Of a stretch of DNA of 10,186 bases, positions 1 to 6,540 are shown piece after piece. The notes under the pieces are model-generated. The model was not told where the DNA came from. It saw only the letters and a program-made list of their open reading frames with translations, and ran no database searches. Origin of the DNA: Flavobacteriales bacterium (GTDB lineage: Bacteria; Bacteroidota; Bacteroidia; Flavobacteriales; BACL11). Made by a program: the position numbers and the translations under genes. The stretch is taken from the NCBI GenBank assembly GCA_018695965.1, contig JABHQB010000032.1, forward strand, positions 1 to 10,186, given 5' to 3'. Positions within the stretch are counted from its first letter, which is position 1. Each line of letters begins with the position of its first letter.

Positions 1-51
1 ACCTAAAGTAAAAGGAGAGAAGGAACCCGGAAAAACTGCTATTCTACTCAT
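1..51 (-). CDS. coaD: Phosphopantetheine adenylyltransferase CoaD, N-terminal 17 codons only (runs off left edge)
   Basis: CoaD transfers AMP from ATP to 4'-phosphopantetheine, the penultimate step of coenzyme A synthesis in the cytoplasm. Only the first 17 residues are inside the window: MSRIAVFPGSFSPFTLG, from an ATG at 51-49. This is the beta-strand plus nucleotide-binding motif that opens every bacterial CoaD (family form: hydrophobic strand, PG(S/T)FDPxTxGH); the motif His would be the next codon, outside the window. Position 12 is Ser (TCT) where the family normally has Asp, which a single base error cannot explain. The start lies 28 bases after the rsmD stop on the same strand, and an rsmD-coaD pairing is common in bacteria, so coaD is probably the last visible gene of this operon. 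No Shine-Dalgarno motif is seen; the leader is A/T-rich. Identification rests on 17 residues but the motif is very specific. Confidence 0.85.
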   Translation of the reverse strand, partial: MSRIAVFPGSFSPFTLG

Positions 52-79
52 CTGTTTTGTTTTTTGTAAAAATAAGTAA

Positions 80-604
80 TTAAAATGAAAAAATACTAAA
101 ATGTACCGCTCCGTATTTTCTTACTTCTATATTTTCTTCTTCAAATGAAGTAGAATTATCGTGTTCAATAATTAGGCATCCATCTTCTTTAACCAAGTTT
201 CTCTCAAAAATCATTTCTTTTATTTTATGATGATCTTCAAAGTTGTAAGGAGGGTCTGCAAAAATAATATTAAATTGTTTCTCGCAACTTCGCAGATACT
301 TTACACAATCAGATTTTATAGTAGAGATACTTAGATTTAATTCAGAACTAGTTTTGTCAATAAATTGGATGCAATTTGTATTATTATCTACACTAGTAAT
401 GCGTTCAATTCCTCTAGATGAAAATTCGAAAGCAATATTTCCTGTTCCAGAAAATAAATCTAATACATTTTTTCCGTCAAAATAATACCGACTATCTAAT
501 ATGCTAAACAGTGCTTCTTTAGCTCTATCGGTTGTTGGACGAACAGGAAGTTTCTCGGGAGCAGTAATTCTTCTTCCTTTGTGTTTCCCAGAAATTATAC
601 GCAT
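80..604 (-). CDS. rsmD: 16S rRNA (guanine(966)-N(2))-methyltransferase RsmD
   Basis: RsmD uses S-adenosylmethionine to methylate N2 of a guanine of 16S rRNA (G966 in E. coli) in the assembling 30S subunit. The 174-residue product is slightly shorter than the roughly 190-200 residues usual in the family. It starts with the expected MRIISGKHKGR basic stretch, has the RNA-binding/cofactor motif RPTTDRAKEALF at 22-33, the SAM-binding motif I LDLFSGTG at 48-55, the acidic end of the next strand (SVDNN, 71-75), and the catalytic DPPY at 117-120, which is the signature of amino-group N-methyltransferases. All key residues are present. The ATG at 604-602 overlaps the end of the DUF3822 gene by 10 bases, implying translational coupling; coaD follows 28 bases downstream. 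The identification is secure from motifs and from the coaD neighbour. Confidence 0.95.
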   Translation of the reverse strand: MRIISGKHKGRRITAPEKLPVRPTTDRAKEALFSILDSRYYFDGKNVLDLFSGTGNIAFEFSSRGIERITSVDNNTNCIQFIDKTSSELNLSISTIKSDCVKYLRSCEKQFNIIFADPPYNFEDHHKIKEMIFERNLVKEDGCLIIEHDNSTSFEEENIEVRKYGAVHFSIFSF

Positions 605-1434
605 AAAATCTGAGAAAATAAAGTGAAATATTGATGTTTTATTATTTGATGAAGTTCTTTTGAAAAAGAGAGATTTCCACTAATTTTTGCAAAATTAATG
701 TTTCTAATATAGTCGTACAATAAGGAGTATGTTTCATCTCCTTTTTCAATATTTCCTATTAAATAAAGTTCATTCTTATTTGGATCCATTTTTAGTTGCT
801 CAAAACAAAACAAAGTGAAGTACAAAACATCAGTAGGAGAGTTTACCTCAAAATAGTTTTGAAGAATTAGTTGGTCGTCCTGAATTACAATAATCTCAAT
901 TTTATTATTTTCTTTTATTAAAAAACAACTTCTTTCTTTAAGTCCAGAATACTGATCTAGGATACTGCTAATTGCAACAGTACTACTATTTTTTTCCTTT
1001 ATTTCGATTTGTATTTGGTTTAAGGTGTTTGTAATGTTTTCTTCTACAGAATACAAAATAGTGGAATCATCATGATGGATAATGTCGGTCTTTATTTTTT
1101 GAGTTTCTCCTATTATAAAATCAGCATAAACTTCTTTTTTTGTTGCGTCATATAATTGGTTTGGAATAATTGTACTTGGAAAATTTTTGTAAGAAACGGA
1201 TGAAGAAAAGAAATTGTTTTTTAAAATTTCTTCATTATTTATTAGTTGTACCATTTCCTCAGGATTATTTGCCTTTATAGATTTTAGGAAAATATATTCT
1301 AGTTTTGTGGTATCTAGTAAACAAAAAATAAGTTGTTCTTTTTGTATTTCTACAGAGAGGTGATAGTTCTCAGAGTTCTGAAAGTCTAAATCTTCAGATG
1401 AGAAGGAGATGTTATTACTCTCCCCAATTTCCAT
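595..1434 (-). CDS. DUF3822 family protein, function unknown
   Basis: I recognise this as DUF3822, a family restricted largely to Bacteroidota and typically found beside rsmD; its function is not established. The product is 279 residues from the ATG at 1434-1432; an in-frame TTG nine bases upstream would add three residues but is less likely. Visible features are two similar halves of beta-strands followed by helices: an N-terminal part (about 24-60) and a second part (about 167-235) with three hydrophobic strands, a helix (VLYFTLFCFEQL) and a further strand ending in LYLIGN. The C-terminus HQYFTLFSQILCV fits the family's aromatic-rich end. There is no signal peptide or membrane segment, so it should be cytoplasmic. 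It overlaps the upstream 572-residue gene by 20 bases and rsmD by 10, so all three are probably co-translated. The strand/helix order resembles half of an actin-like (PilM/FtsA) fold, but no clear nucleotide-binding signature is visible; that reading is inference. Confidence 0.8.
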   Translation of the reverse strand: MEIGESNNISFSSEDLDFQNSENYHLSVEIQKEQLIFCLLDTTKLEYIFLKSIKANNPEEMVQLINNEEILKNNFFSSSVSYKNFPSTIIPNQLYDATKKEVYADFIIGETQKIKTDIIHHDDSTILYSVEENITNTLNQIQIEIKEKNSSTVAISSILDQYSGLKERSCFLIKENNKIEIIVIQDDQLILQNYFEVNSPTDVLYFTLFCFEQLKMDPNKNELYLIGNIEKGDETYSLLYDYIRNINFAKISGNLSFSKELHQIIKHQYFTLFSQILCV

Positions 1435-3133
1435 TTGTTGCAACTTCTTCTAATGAACCAATTTGAATTTTCTTGTTTTTTCTTTCTTCCCCATTTCTTA
1501 AGATTTTTTCCTCTTCATCTAATCCTAAAAATACATTGTCATATGAAGTGTAAATAACAAAATAATATTTGTCTAGCTCCCCTTTTTGTTCCTCTATAAT
1601 ATTCGGATGAGTTTCTTTTGCATCAAAAGTATACAGATTATCTGTTTGTGGGATGTAGGTAATACTATCTAAATTTAAAGGTACATCTTCATTTCTAGTT
1701 TCCATATAGATATTGTCAAAAATAATATTCTCTACATTTTGTGTAACAGTAGTTATTAATCCTCTAGCGTAACCTTCTTCAGTTGTCAGGTTTCTGTATT
1801 CTCCTTTAGAGATAACATATTCTTTTGTAATCTGAGCAATCATTTCTTCATCAATACTTTGTTCTACTAAAAAGTCTGCTTCTAATTTAGCTTGTTTCCA
1901 TTTGTTAGGTTTGGTAGGAACCGTGTACCTAACTTTTCTTAAGGTGGTTACAATCTTTATTTCTTCATTAAGGGTGTAAAAAGCTAAGTCATCAAAGTTT
2001 GTATTTACTACAGATTTTTCATTGATATATTGATTCTGCATTGCATTTACATCATGAATAGACTGAATATTTTTCCCTAAACTCTTTATGATTTTTTTTC
2101 TGGCTTCAATTTCGTTTTCAAGTTTTAAGATGATATTTTTACAATCTTCCACGATTACCTTATTTACTTGCTCTGTTGAATCTTGGCTGTTAAGTATAGA
2201 CCAAATCTTCCCTTTTCTGCCTTTTAGGACCTTTCCTTTTTCAGCCTTTTTTGCAGCTTTCTCTCTTACTTTTACCACCATTTTTTCACCAATAGTTTCG
2301 GTGTATGTATTTCTTTGTTTCTTTGATGCTCTTATTATATTCTTAGCATTCTCTTTACTATCTTCTTTATCTGATATTTGAGACTTTAATATTTTAAGTT
2401 CTTTTTCATTATCAGACACTTTAGATTTCAAATTTTCTGTGGAAATATTTGTATTTGTATCTAAGTCAAGAATTGCATTGAAATTAGCATGGAGATCTTC
2501 ATAAATATTATTAATCTCTAATTTTCTTATTACTTCATCAGAGTATGCATTGTATTCAGATTTGAAACTAGTGTAAGATTTCTGATTATTATAAGATTTC
2601 TTTATGTTAGATAAGTTCTGTGTATCAATTTTAAAACTATTATTTCTTGTTTCTTGGTAGTCAGTTGTAAAAGCAAGTTCATGAGCTGTGTAATAATTAA
2701 CTTCTATATATCCTTTATCGATTTTCTCTTTTTCAGTTAGAGTTTTCCAATTACCACCCATCTCAGCATAAATTCTTTTTGCCTCTAAAGATGGATTTAT
2801 TTTTCCTCTTGATATTTTATTCTGAATACTATTCCATTTATTCATATCTACAGGAATAGAATCTTCATCCGCTTTCTCTGTATTTATATATGTAACTTCA
2901 GTATTAAATAAAAAGTAAATTAAGGAATCTGCATTATCGGCATAATATCCTTTTTGTCGTTTATATTCTAATTGAATTTCTCTTAAATCTTTTAATTTTT
3001 GAATGTTTTCAGCTTTTCTTTCATCCATTTTTTCTCTTACATAAATTTCATTTGTGATATTGTCGTATAGCCCAAAATATGCAAGGCATATAACAATACT
3101 CAAAAGCACAATTTTAATAATAGTAGATTTCAT
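1415..3133 (-). CDS. Membrane-anchored coiled-coil protein with an internally duplicated module, function unknown
   Basis: A 572-residue protein with no function I can assign. Residues 1-22 form one hydrophobic segment after a short basic start, an N-in membrane anchor or uncleaved signal; no lipobox is seen. Residues 37-75 are a charged helix leading into LREIQLEYKRQKGYYADN, reminiscent of the soluble part of a pseudopilin helix. A module at about 40-178 recurs, diverged, at about 345-495: NADSLIYFLFNTEV against NFDDLAFYTLNEEI, NWKTLTEKEKIDKGYI against EYRNLTTEEGYARGLI, and YQETRNNS against YMETRNED. The intervening 180-345 is a predicted coiled coil with a very basic patch at 284-309. The C-terminus, GSLEEVATNGNWGE, resembles, from memory, the end of short single-module Bacteroidota hypothetical proteins. 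The ATG at 3133-3131 is the first of the operon and has a promoter-like box 20 bases upstream. Coding status is well supported by length and by overlap with the next gene. Confidence 0.85.
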   Translation of the reverse strand: MKSTIIKIVLLSIVICLAYFGLYDNITNEIYVREKMDERKAENIQKLKDLREIQLEYKRQKGYYADNADSLIYFLFNTEVTYINTEKADEDSIPVDMNKWNSIQNKISRGKINPSLEAKRIYAEMGGNWKTLTEKEKIDKGYIEVNYYTAHELAFTTDYQETRNNSFKIDTQNLSNIKKSYNNQKSYTSFKSEYNAYSDEVIRKLEINNIYEDLHANFNAILDLDTNTNISTENLKSKVSDNEKELKILKSQISDKEDSKENAKNIIRASKKQRNTYTETIGEKMVVKVREKAAKKAEKGKVLKGRKGKIWSILNSQDSTEQVNKVIVEDCKNIILKLENEIEARKKIIKSLGKNIQSIHDVNAMQNQYINEKSVVNTNFDDLAFYTLNEEIKIVTTLRKVRYTVPTKPNKWKQAKLEADFLVEQSIDEEMIAQITKEYVISKGEYRNLTTEEGYARGLITTVTQNVENIIFDNIYMETRNEDVPLNLDSITYIPQTDNLYTFDAKETHPNIIEEQKGELDKYYFVIYTSYDNVFLGLDEEEKILRNGEERKNKKIQIGSLEEVATNGNWGE

Positions 3134-3153
3134 TCAGTTTTGTTTTGTTTTGG

Positions 3154-3161
3154 CAAATCTA
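3154..3161 (-). promoter_or_regulatory. Candidate Bacteroidota -7 promoter box for the unknown/DUF3822/rsmD/coaD operon
   Basis: On the minus strand the sequence is TAGATTTG, a full match to the Bacteroidota -7 consensus TAnnTTTG, ending 20 bases before the ATG at 3133. I see no TTG or TTTG at the expected -33 distance, so the call rests on the -7 box, its position in a divergent gap and the same box in other gaps of this window. Confidence 0.45.
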
Positions 3162-3216
3162 CAATTTTTAATAAAAATATGAGAATTTGTTCTTTACTTT
3201 GTAAAAATTAAAATTT

Positions 3217-3765
3217 ATGAGAAGATTATCCGAGTTTATCTATTGGGTTAGTGGTTGGAAAGCAGTAGGGGAGAGAGAATTTCCAGATAAATGTTTAGTA
3301 GTTTCTGCTCCACATACCTCCAATTGGGATTTTGTAGTTGGAAGATGTTTTACATATATTATTGGTATTGTTCCAAAATATCTTATAAAAGGTGAATTAT
3401 TTTTGCCAGTCTTAGGAACTATTATAAAGTGGAATGGTGGAATTCCAGTTTACAGAAACTCAAGAAATAATGTTGTAGATCAGATTAGCGAATTATTTAA
3501 TTCAAAAGAGAAATGTATTATAGGTATTTCTCCTGAAGGAACAAGAAAAAGAGTAGATAGTTGGAAAACAGGATTTTATCATATTTCTGTAAAAGCAAAT
3601 GTTCCTATTGTACTTGTGAAAATCGATTATAAGAATAAGGAAGTTGGTATTATACATACATTAAAACCAACTGGAAACATGGAGGAGGATTTTAAGATTA
3701 TTCAGGATCAGTTTAAAGATGTCACAGGAAAAATTCCAGAAAACTACAATCCAAAAATATACTAA
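3217..3765 (+). CDS. Short soluble PlsC-superfamily (lyso)phospholipid acyltransferase
   Basis: Members of this superfamily transfer a fatty acyl chain to a glycerolipid or other lipid acceptor at the inner face of the cytoplasmic membrane; the usual annotation is 1-acyl-glycerol-3-phosphate acyltransferase. The 182-residue product has the acyltransferase blocks in order: HTSNWD at 33-38, giving the catalytic HX4D pair H33 and D38; GGIPVYR at 74-80 (block II, acceptor binding); SPEGTR at 105-110 (block III); and the hydrophobic VPIVLV at 129-134 (block IV). The hydrophobic N-terminal anchor of longer PlsC proteins is absent, as is normal for this compact Bacteroidota type. It is the first gene of the plus-strand block and its stop is followed one base later by comEC. 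A weak -7-like TTACTTTG lies at 3194-3201, with one mismatch. The acceptor cannot be read from sequence, so a role in ornithine- or other aminolipid acylation is also possible; I give no symbol. Confidence 0.88.
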   Translation: MRRLSEFIYWVSGWKAVGEREFPDKCLVVSAPHTSNWDFVVGRCFTYIIGIVPKYLIKGELFLPVLGTIIKWNGGIPVYRNSRNNVVDQISELFNSKEKCIIGISPEGTRKRVDSWKTGFYHISVKANVPIVLVKIDYKNKEVGIIHTLKPTGNMEEDFKIIQDQFKDVTGKIPENYNPKIY

Positions 3766-3766
3766 T

Positions 3767-5842
3767 ATGCAATATTGGAACCAGATACCATTGTTCCGAT
3801 TAATCTTACCTTTTATTCTAGGGATTTTACTTTCAATCTTTGTAAGATTACCAAATTTCAACCTTCTTACATTATTAATTTTCTGTTTATTAATACTTTC
3901 TGTTTTGGTAAAGCGTTATTCAAAAAGATGGATGTTTGGTATATTTTCTTACATCCTTTTCTTTTTATTTGGTATTTTAATTATTCAATCAGAATATTAC
4001 ATAAGTAGAGATAATTATTTCACCAATTTTAAATCAGAGTATTTTAAAGTGAAATTATTAGAAGATGTTGTGAGAAAACCAAATTCCTATAAGTCTGAAG
4101 TACAGGTGTTAAGTTGTTATAATTCAGAAGGAGAGGAGATAGAAACAGAAGGGAAAGCTATTATTTATTTTAAAGTAGATAGTTTTTCTAGGAGTCTAGA
4201 ATATGGAGATCACATTCTAATAAAATCCGCTTGGGAGCCTGTTATTGGTCCGACAAATCCTGCGCAATTTAATTATAAAGAATTCTTAAAAAATAAAGGT
4301 ATTTTTCATCAAACGTATCTTACAAAAAAGAAATGGAAAAGTGAGAATAAGAATTCAGGATTTTCTATCAAAAGATATTCATTAAACTTAAGAGAAATAT
4401 CCTTGAATATGCTAAAGAAATTTGGATTTAAAGATGAAGTGTTATCTGTTTCTTCAGCACTTCTGTTGGGTGATAAAGATTTATTGGCAAGAGAAACGGT
4501 TCTAATGTACTCTAGTTCCGGAGCAATGCATGTATTGGCAGTTTCAGGTTTGCATGTTGGAATTATATTTTTAGCTTTTTCCTATTTGTTCTTCTTTCTA
4601 GAAAAGATGAAATATGGGAGATATATTAAAGCTTTTTTATTAATCCTGATCTTATGGGGATATGCACTTTTTACAGGTATGTCGGCATCTGTTTTACGAG
4701 CTGCTACAATGTTTTCCTTTGTGATAATTGGAGGAATCTTAAATAGAAGAACTAATATTTATAATACACTGGCTGCTTCTGCATTTTTGTTATTGATAAT
4801 CGATCCATTAATCATCATGCAAGTAGGATTTCAGCTTTCTTATATTGCGGTAATTGGTATTGTGTATTTGCAACCAAAAATTTATAAGTTATTTTATTTC
4901 AGTAATTGGTTCATCGACAAAGTCTTGGTAATTTCTTCTGTGTCTATTGCTGCTCAATTAGCAACTTTCCCATTAGGAATGTATTATTTTCATCAATATC
5001 CGAATTATTTTTTACTTTCAAATTTATTTGTAATCCCCTTAGCTACTTTAATTTTGAATTTGTCTCTAATGATGTTTTTCACTTCTGTTTTCCCTTTAAT
5101 ATCAGAATCTATTGGTATCGTTGTCAGATTATTAGTGGAGTTATTAAACAGTTCAATTGGATGGGTTAATCAATTACCCTATTCTCTGAACTTAGGAATT
5201 GATATTAGTTTTTTTGAGACCCTTTTAATTTACATTTTCATTACAATTTTTCTAATTTCAGTAATAAACAAACGATTCAAACATATTAAACTTTCAATTT
5301 TATTAATGATTGTTTTCATGAGTTTTCAAATCAGAGAGATGAATAGTACATACAAACAAAAGAAAATCATCTTTTATGATATTCCAAAAGGCACTGCAAT
5401 CGATTTTGTTGATGGAGTAGATTGCTATTTTTATGCAACTGATTGGATAGTAAATGATAAAAGCAAAATTAGATTTAATATCTTGCATAATCGATGGGAA
5501 ATAAACATTGAAAATGTAGTGAGAATAATTGATGAATTTGATTCAGATAATTTAAAACTAGCTGATAATTATATTCAGTTTTTTGAAAATGACATTTGTT
5601 TTTTAGAAAATAAAAATTATCAACCTTCTTCTAGTAATCATAAAATCAATCTTTTACTTGTTGAGAAAGGAACTTCTGAAAATCTAATAAGCTTTTTAGA
5701 CAATTTCAAGGTAGATAAAGTAATTTTCACTACTTTAACAACCAATAAAGAAAGATGCAAAATGAAGAAAATTTGCTTAGAGAAAAACATCTCTTTTCAT
5801 GATATAAAAGTAGATGGTTCATTTGAATTTTTTATTACTTAA
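3767..5842 (+). CDS. comEC: ComEC/Rec2-family DNA-uptake channel protein lacking a beta-lactamase-like domain
   Basis: ComEC forms the inner-membrane channel that carries single-stranded DNA into the cytoplasm during natural transformation. I place the start at the ATG 3767, one base after the acyltransferase stop (TAATATG junction), giving 691 residues; an in-frame ATG at 3719 lies inside the previous gene and is less likely. Three hydrophobic segments (about 7-75) are followed by a soluble beta-rich stretch (about 80-200, the DUF4131/OB-like region), then the Competence domain with the family signature GDKDLL at 235-240 and MHVLAVSGLHVGI at 254-266, and many membrane segments to about 520. 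The last 165 residues are soluble but contain no HxHxDH zinc motif, so the metallo-beta-lactamase-like domain of the B. subtilis type is missing or degenerate. Coupled to the upstream acyltransferase by position only; no functional link is known to me. Confidence 0.92.
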   Translation: MQYWNQIPLFRLILPFILGILLSIFVRLPNFNLLTLLIFCLLILSVLVKRYSKRWMFGIFSYILFFLFGILIIQSEYYISRDNYFTNFKSEYFKVKLLEDVVRKPNSYKSEVQVLSCYNSEGEEIETEGKAIIYFKVDSFSRSLEYGDHILIKSAWEPVIGPTNPAQFNYKEFLKNKGIFHQTYLTKKKWKSENKNSGFSIKRYSLNLREISLNMLKKFGFKDEVLSVSSALLLGDKDLLARETVLMYSSSGAMHVLAVSGLHVGIIFLAFSYLFFFLEKMKYGRYIKAFLLILILWGYALFTGMSASVLRAATMFSFVIIGGILNRRTNIYNTLAASAFLLLIIDPLIIMQVGFQLSYIAVIGIVYLQPKIYKLFYFSNWFIDKVLVISSVSIAAQLATFPLGMYYFHQYPNYFLLSNLFVIPLATLILNLSLMMFFTSVFPLISESIGIVVRLLVELLNSSIGWVNQLPYSLNLGIDISFFETLLIYIFITIFLISVINKRFKHIKLSILLMIVFMSFQIREMNSTYKQKKIIFYDIPKGTAIDFVDGVDCYFYATDWIVNDKSKIRFNILHNRWEINIENVVRIIDEFDSDNLKLADNYIQFFENDICFLENKNYQPSSSNHKINLLLVEKGTSENLISFLDNFKVDKVIFTTLTTNKERCKMKKICLEKNISFHDIKVDGSFEFFIT

Positions 5843-5849
5843 ATAATTG

Positions 5850-5857
5850 TATTTTTG
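5850..5857 (+). promoter_or_regulatory. Candidate -7 promoter box for pdxH
   Basis: TATTTTTG matches the Bacteroidota -7 consensus TAnnTTTG exactly and lies just after the comEC stop, six bases before the pdxH ATG at 5864. A TTTG at 5822-5825 could be the -33 element, but its 24-base spacing is longer than the usual range of about 19-21 bases. If used, the transcript would have almost no leader. It overlaps the alternative TTG codon at 5855, which argues for the ATG start. Confidence 0.4.
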
Positions 5858-5863
5858 CTTGAT

Positions 5864-6508
5864 ATGTCGATAAAAAATATTAGTGAGATAAGAGAGGATT
5901 TTAAGAAATCAGAAATTGATTTTAGCAATATCTCTGATCATCCTATAAAGATGTTTAATGATTGGTTTGAAATGGCTTTAGAATCAGATAAAGACAATGC
6001 AATTTCATTTGTTCTTTCAACCGTTTCATCTGAAAATATTCCTTCTTCAAGGGTTGTACTACTCAGAGGTATAGATGAAAATGGATTCACTTTTTTTACT
6101 AATTATGAAAGTGCAAAATCAAAAGATATAGAAGTAAACAATATGGTTTCGGCTAATTTTTTTTGGGAGAGACTAGAAAAACAAGTTCGAATAACTGGAA
6201 AAGCAATAAAAATATCTGAATCAGAGTCAGACAAATATTTTAGATCTAGACCTAGAGATAGTCAATTAGGATCTTGGTCTTCTAATCAGAGTTCTATAAT
6301 AGATATTTATTATAATATCATGAGTAAAATAGATGAGTTTAAGGAGATATTTAAAGGAAAGGAAGTTGAAAGACCTTTGCATTGGGGAGGTTATTGCATT
6401 GAACCAGAGAAAGTAGAGTTCTGGCAAGGGCGACCATCTCGATTACACGATAGATTGCTTTTTACAAAAGAGAAAACTAACTGGAAGAAAGAAAGGTTAG
6501 CTCCGTAA
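5864..6508 (+). CDS. pdxH: Pyridoxamine/pyridoxine 5'-phosphate oxidase PdxH
   Basis: PdxH is the FMN-dependent oxidase that converts pyridoxine or pyridoxamine 5'-phosphate to pyridoxal 5'-phosphate, in de novo synthesis and salvage of vitamin B6. The 214-residue length from the ATG at 5864 is typical. Family motifs appear in order: SSRVVLLRGID at 61-71 and FFTNYESAKSKD at 77-88 (FMN and phosphate contacts), ANFFWERLEKQVRITG at 97-112, SRPRDSQLGSWSSNQSS at 128-144, and the C-terminal HWGGYCIEPEKVEFWQGR at 173-190 continuing to SRLHDR, with the invariant ending ERLAP. Nothing is missing. A TTG nine bases upstream is in frame but falls in a promoter-like box. The gene follows comEC by 21 bases; the box suggests it can be transcribed separately. 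Its last codons form one arm of a hairpin shared with the convergent block. Confidence 0.97.
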   Translation: MSIKNISEIREDFKKSEIDFSNISDHPIKMFNDWFEMALESDKDNAISFVLSTVSSENIPSSRVVLLRGIDENGFTFFTNYESAKSKDIEVNNMVSANFFWERLEKQVRITGKAIKISESESDKYFRSRPRDSQLGSWSSNQSSIIDIYYNIMSKIDEFKEIFKGKEVERPLHWGGYCIEPEKVEFWQGRPSRLHDRLLFTKEKTNWKKERLAP

Positions 6509-6519
6509 GAACTAACCTT
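6493..6519. terminator. Hairpin between convergent pdxH and THX genes, candidate bidirectional terminator
   Basis: AAGGTTAG (6493-6500) and CTAACCTT (6512-6519) are perfect 8-base inverted repeats around an 11-base loop. The left arm is inside the last pdxH codons (ERLAP), and the loop contains the stop codon. On the minus strand the stem is followed by TCTTTCTTCC, a pyrimidine tract suited to ending the THX transcript; on the plus strand the following sequence is A/T-rich but has no clean T run. The location between convergent genes supports the call; the weak tails lower confidence. Confidence 0.5.
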
Positions 6520-6540
6520 GATTATAATTTACAAAAGAAA

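Noticed and set aside
1435..1443. TTG start for the DUF3822 gene
   Set aside because: An ATG three codons later gives the same protein without a rare start; the extra residues carry no signal.
2088..2381. Open frame of 97 codons on the plus strand, opposite the unknown 572-residue gene
   Set aside because: Its Phe/Ser-rich product is the antisense image of the Lys/Glu-rich coiled coil; no motif, promoter or start context supports it.
3137..3153. Three tandem GTTTT units in the divergent gap, with similar TTTTG runs near 54-68 and 7181-7195
   Set aside because: Short, low-complexity and also present inside coding sequence, so most simply AT-rich composition; slippage regulation is possible but unsupported.
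3194..3201. TTACTTTG before the acyltransferase as a promoter box
   Set aside because: It has one mismatch at a conserved position and no -33 element, so I did not list it as a feature, though some promoter must lie in this gap.
3719..3766. Upstream ATG that would lengthen ComEC by 16 residues
   Set aside because: It lies inside the acyltransferase gene, and the added residues are hydrophilic and unlike ComEC starts; the ATG one base after the TAA is a better start.
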